Of a stretch of 7,087 bases of DNA, positions 6,195 through 7,087 are shown piece after piece. The DNA lies in the NCBI GenBank assembly GCA_031281685.1, contig JAITFA010000207.1:1-7087 (forward strand). The letters are read 5' to 3'. The stretch is from Treponema sp. (GTDB lineage: Bacteria > Spirochaetota > Spirochaetia > Treponematales > Breznakiellaceae). Under the pieces are notes generated by a model. The model had not been told where the DNA came from. It saw only the letters and a list, made by a program, of their open reading frames with translations, and did not search any database. How positions within the stretch are numbered: the stretch's first letter is position 1; each line of letters begins with the position of its first letter. A program made the position numbers and the translations under genes.

Positions 6195-6983
6195 TCAAGC
6201 CTTCCTTGTTTTGTCAGCTCCCATCGCTTTCGGCGCGTCTCCGAGATGAAAACCCTTTAACTCCTTTGGGGTGAGTGGCCTTGTTTTCCCTTGTTCCAGA
6301 TTACCCAGTGTTACCGGCCCGATGCGGATACGCTGGAGTTTCACGGGGTGTAAGCGAAAATGCGAAAACACCCGCCGTATCTCGCGGTTCTTGCCTTCGA
6401 TTAAAACAATACGCAGAATTTTGCGCCCCAGCCGTTCAATGCCCTCCGCACGGTACGATACCCCGTCAATCAGTACTCCGCTGGCAAATTCCTCAGCCAC
6501 TTCGTCAGGAATCAGACCAGAGGCTTCCACGATGTACTCCTTTTCTATCTCTGCCGATGGATGACTCACCTTCGCGGCAAAGTCTCCATCATTGGTAAAG
6601 ATGATAAGCCCGCATGAGAGATAGTCAAGTCGTCCCACGTTATAGAGCCGTTCCTTAATTTCCGGCGACAGAAGGTTCTTCGCTAGCCGCCGACCCTCCA
6701 GATCTGAAGCGCTACAAAGATACTCCGGCGGTTTATTCAGAGCTATGTAATAGAAGGAACTTTCAATTACAACCTGTATACCATCAACGCAGACCGTGTC
6801 GGTCGGCAAAACCTTTTCGCCCAGCGTGCAAACAGGCCGCCCGTTGACCGATACCCTACCCGCAGCGATCAACGCCTCAGATGAACGGCGGGATGCTACG
6901 CCCGCATGGGCAAGGTATACCTGTAATCTGAGCGCCTTGCCCTGTGCCGCTGTCTGTGTATCTAACTTAGCTTTGAAGTTCAA
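6195..6983 (-). CDS. rluB: 23S rRNA pseudouridine synthase (RluB family)
   Basis: This is an RsuA/RluB-type enzyme that converts a uridine of large-subunit rRNA to pseudouridine. It has an N-terminal S4 RNA-binding domain (LRLQVYLAHAGVASRRS through GRVSVNGRPV). The catalytic segment VGRLDYLSCGLIIFTNDGDF carries the invariant aspartate of GRLD. The family motif HP-x-x-EIEKEY and the C-terminal GKNREIRRVF then LQRIRIGPV complete the pattern. There is no ATG near the N-terminus. TTG at 6981-6983 is preferred because GAGGCGGAG lies just upstream, giving 262 residues and a 17-base overlap with the scpB end. GTG at 6998 or TTG at 7025 are alternatives without a good ribosome site. The scpB–rluB–cmk order is widely conserved. 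RluB rather than RsuA is inferred from this context and the family match. Confidence 0.9.
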   Translation of the reverse strand: MNFKAKLDTQTAAQGKALRLQVYLAHAGVASRRSSEALIAAGRVSVNGRPVCTLGEKVLPTDTVCVDGIQVVIESSFYYIALNKPPEYLCSASDLEGRRLAKNLLSPEIKERLYNVGRLDYLSCGLIIFTNDGDFAAKVSHPSAEIEKEYIVEASGLIPDEVAEEFASGVLIDGVSYRAEGIERLGRKILRIVLIEGKNREIRRVFSHFRLHPVKLQRIRIGPVTLGNLEQGKTRPLTPKELKGFHLGDAPKAMGADKTRKA

Positions 6984-7087
6984 AACGCTCCGCCTCACTT
7001 TCGTTAAGTTTCGGAAGGTCGGCAATACTTTGAATCCGAAACAATTTTAAGAATTCCTTTGTGGTGCCGAATTGTACCGGCTTCCCG
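6967..7087 (-). CDS. scpB: Segregation and condensation protein B, C-terminal end only
   Basis: The last 40 codons of a minus-strand gene enter from the window edge and end at TAA (6967-6969). They read GKPVQFGTTKEFLKLF, then RIQSIADLPKL and a short charged tail ending ELQS. This matches the conserved ScpB C-terminal signature (GRP--YGTT-EFL--FGL-S--DLP-L). ScpB is a winged-helix kleisin partner that joins ScpA and SMC in chromosome condensation and segregation. Its position just before rluB is the usual one. The N-terminal bulk lies outside the window, so integrity cannot be judged. The tail overlaps the start of rluB. Confidence 0.88.
   Translation of the reverse strand, partial: GKPVQFGTTKEFLKLFRIQSIADLPKLNESEAERFELQS

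Noticed and set aside
6184..6200. Small inverted repeat GCTTGA/TCAAGC across the rluB stop
   Set aside because: It has six-base arms and a five-base gap with no T-run, directly before the strong CMK ribosome site. It is too weak to call a terminator and may be chance.
1..7087. CRISPR array, insertion sequence, tRNA or rRNA
   Set aside because: No regularly spaced repeats, transposase motifs with terminal repeats, or RNA gene signatures were seen on either strand.

Overview
The window looks like chromosome of a spirochaete, most likely a Treponema-type organism of moderate GC content. The strongest clue is one uninterrupted gene joining an N-terminal (d)CMP kinase to a complete six-domain ribosomal protein S1. 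From family knowledge, this fusion is found in treponemes (the T. pallidum cytidylate kinase/S1 protein). The scpB–rluB–cmk gene order, the Sec-type lipobox protein and the duplicated feoA arrangement are compatible with that, but none proves a species. All genes I can support lie on the minus strand, so the biological order runs from high to low coordinates.

The upper part (7087 down to 3795) is a housekeeping block. It holds the C-terminal tail of ScpB (chromosome condensation), RluB (23S rRNA pseudouridine synthase) and the CMK–S1 fusion. The genes overlap or are separated by only 24 bases, so they are probably co-transcribed. A Shine-Dalgarno-like sequence and an ATG sit exactly at the CMK/S1 junction. 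They could allow free S1 to be made from the fused gene.

The middle part (3770 down to 799) continues the run with short gaps. It holds a GAF-domain sigma-54 activator with a variant GAFTGA loop (GAFTNA), a single-pass membrane protein with TPR-like repeats (YfgM-like layout), and a lipoprotein of unknown function. The lipoprotein start overlaps the TPR stop in an ATGA. These three look like an envelope and regulatory module appended to the translation genes.

The lower part (about 703 down to 1) is a separate transcription unit. It has a good -35/-10 promoter, two inverted repeats of the TTAG...CTAA type placed over the promoter and just after the predicted start site, an intact feoA, the remains of a second feoA broken by several frameshifts, and the start of an exported protein. 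No feoB is seen where one would be expected. This iron-linked locus, with its tandem operators and decayed second feoA, is the most unusual part of the window.
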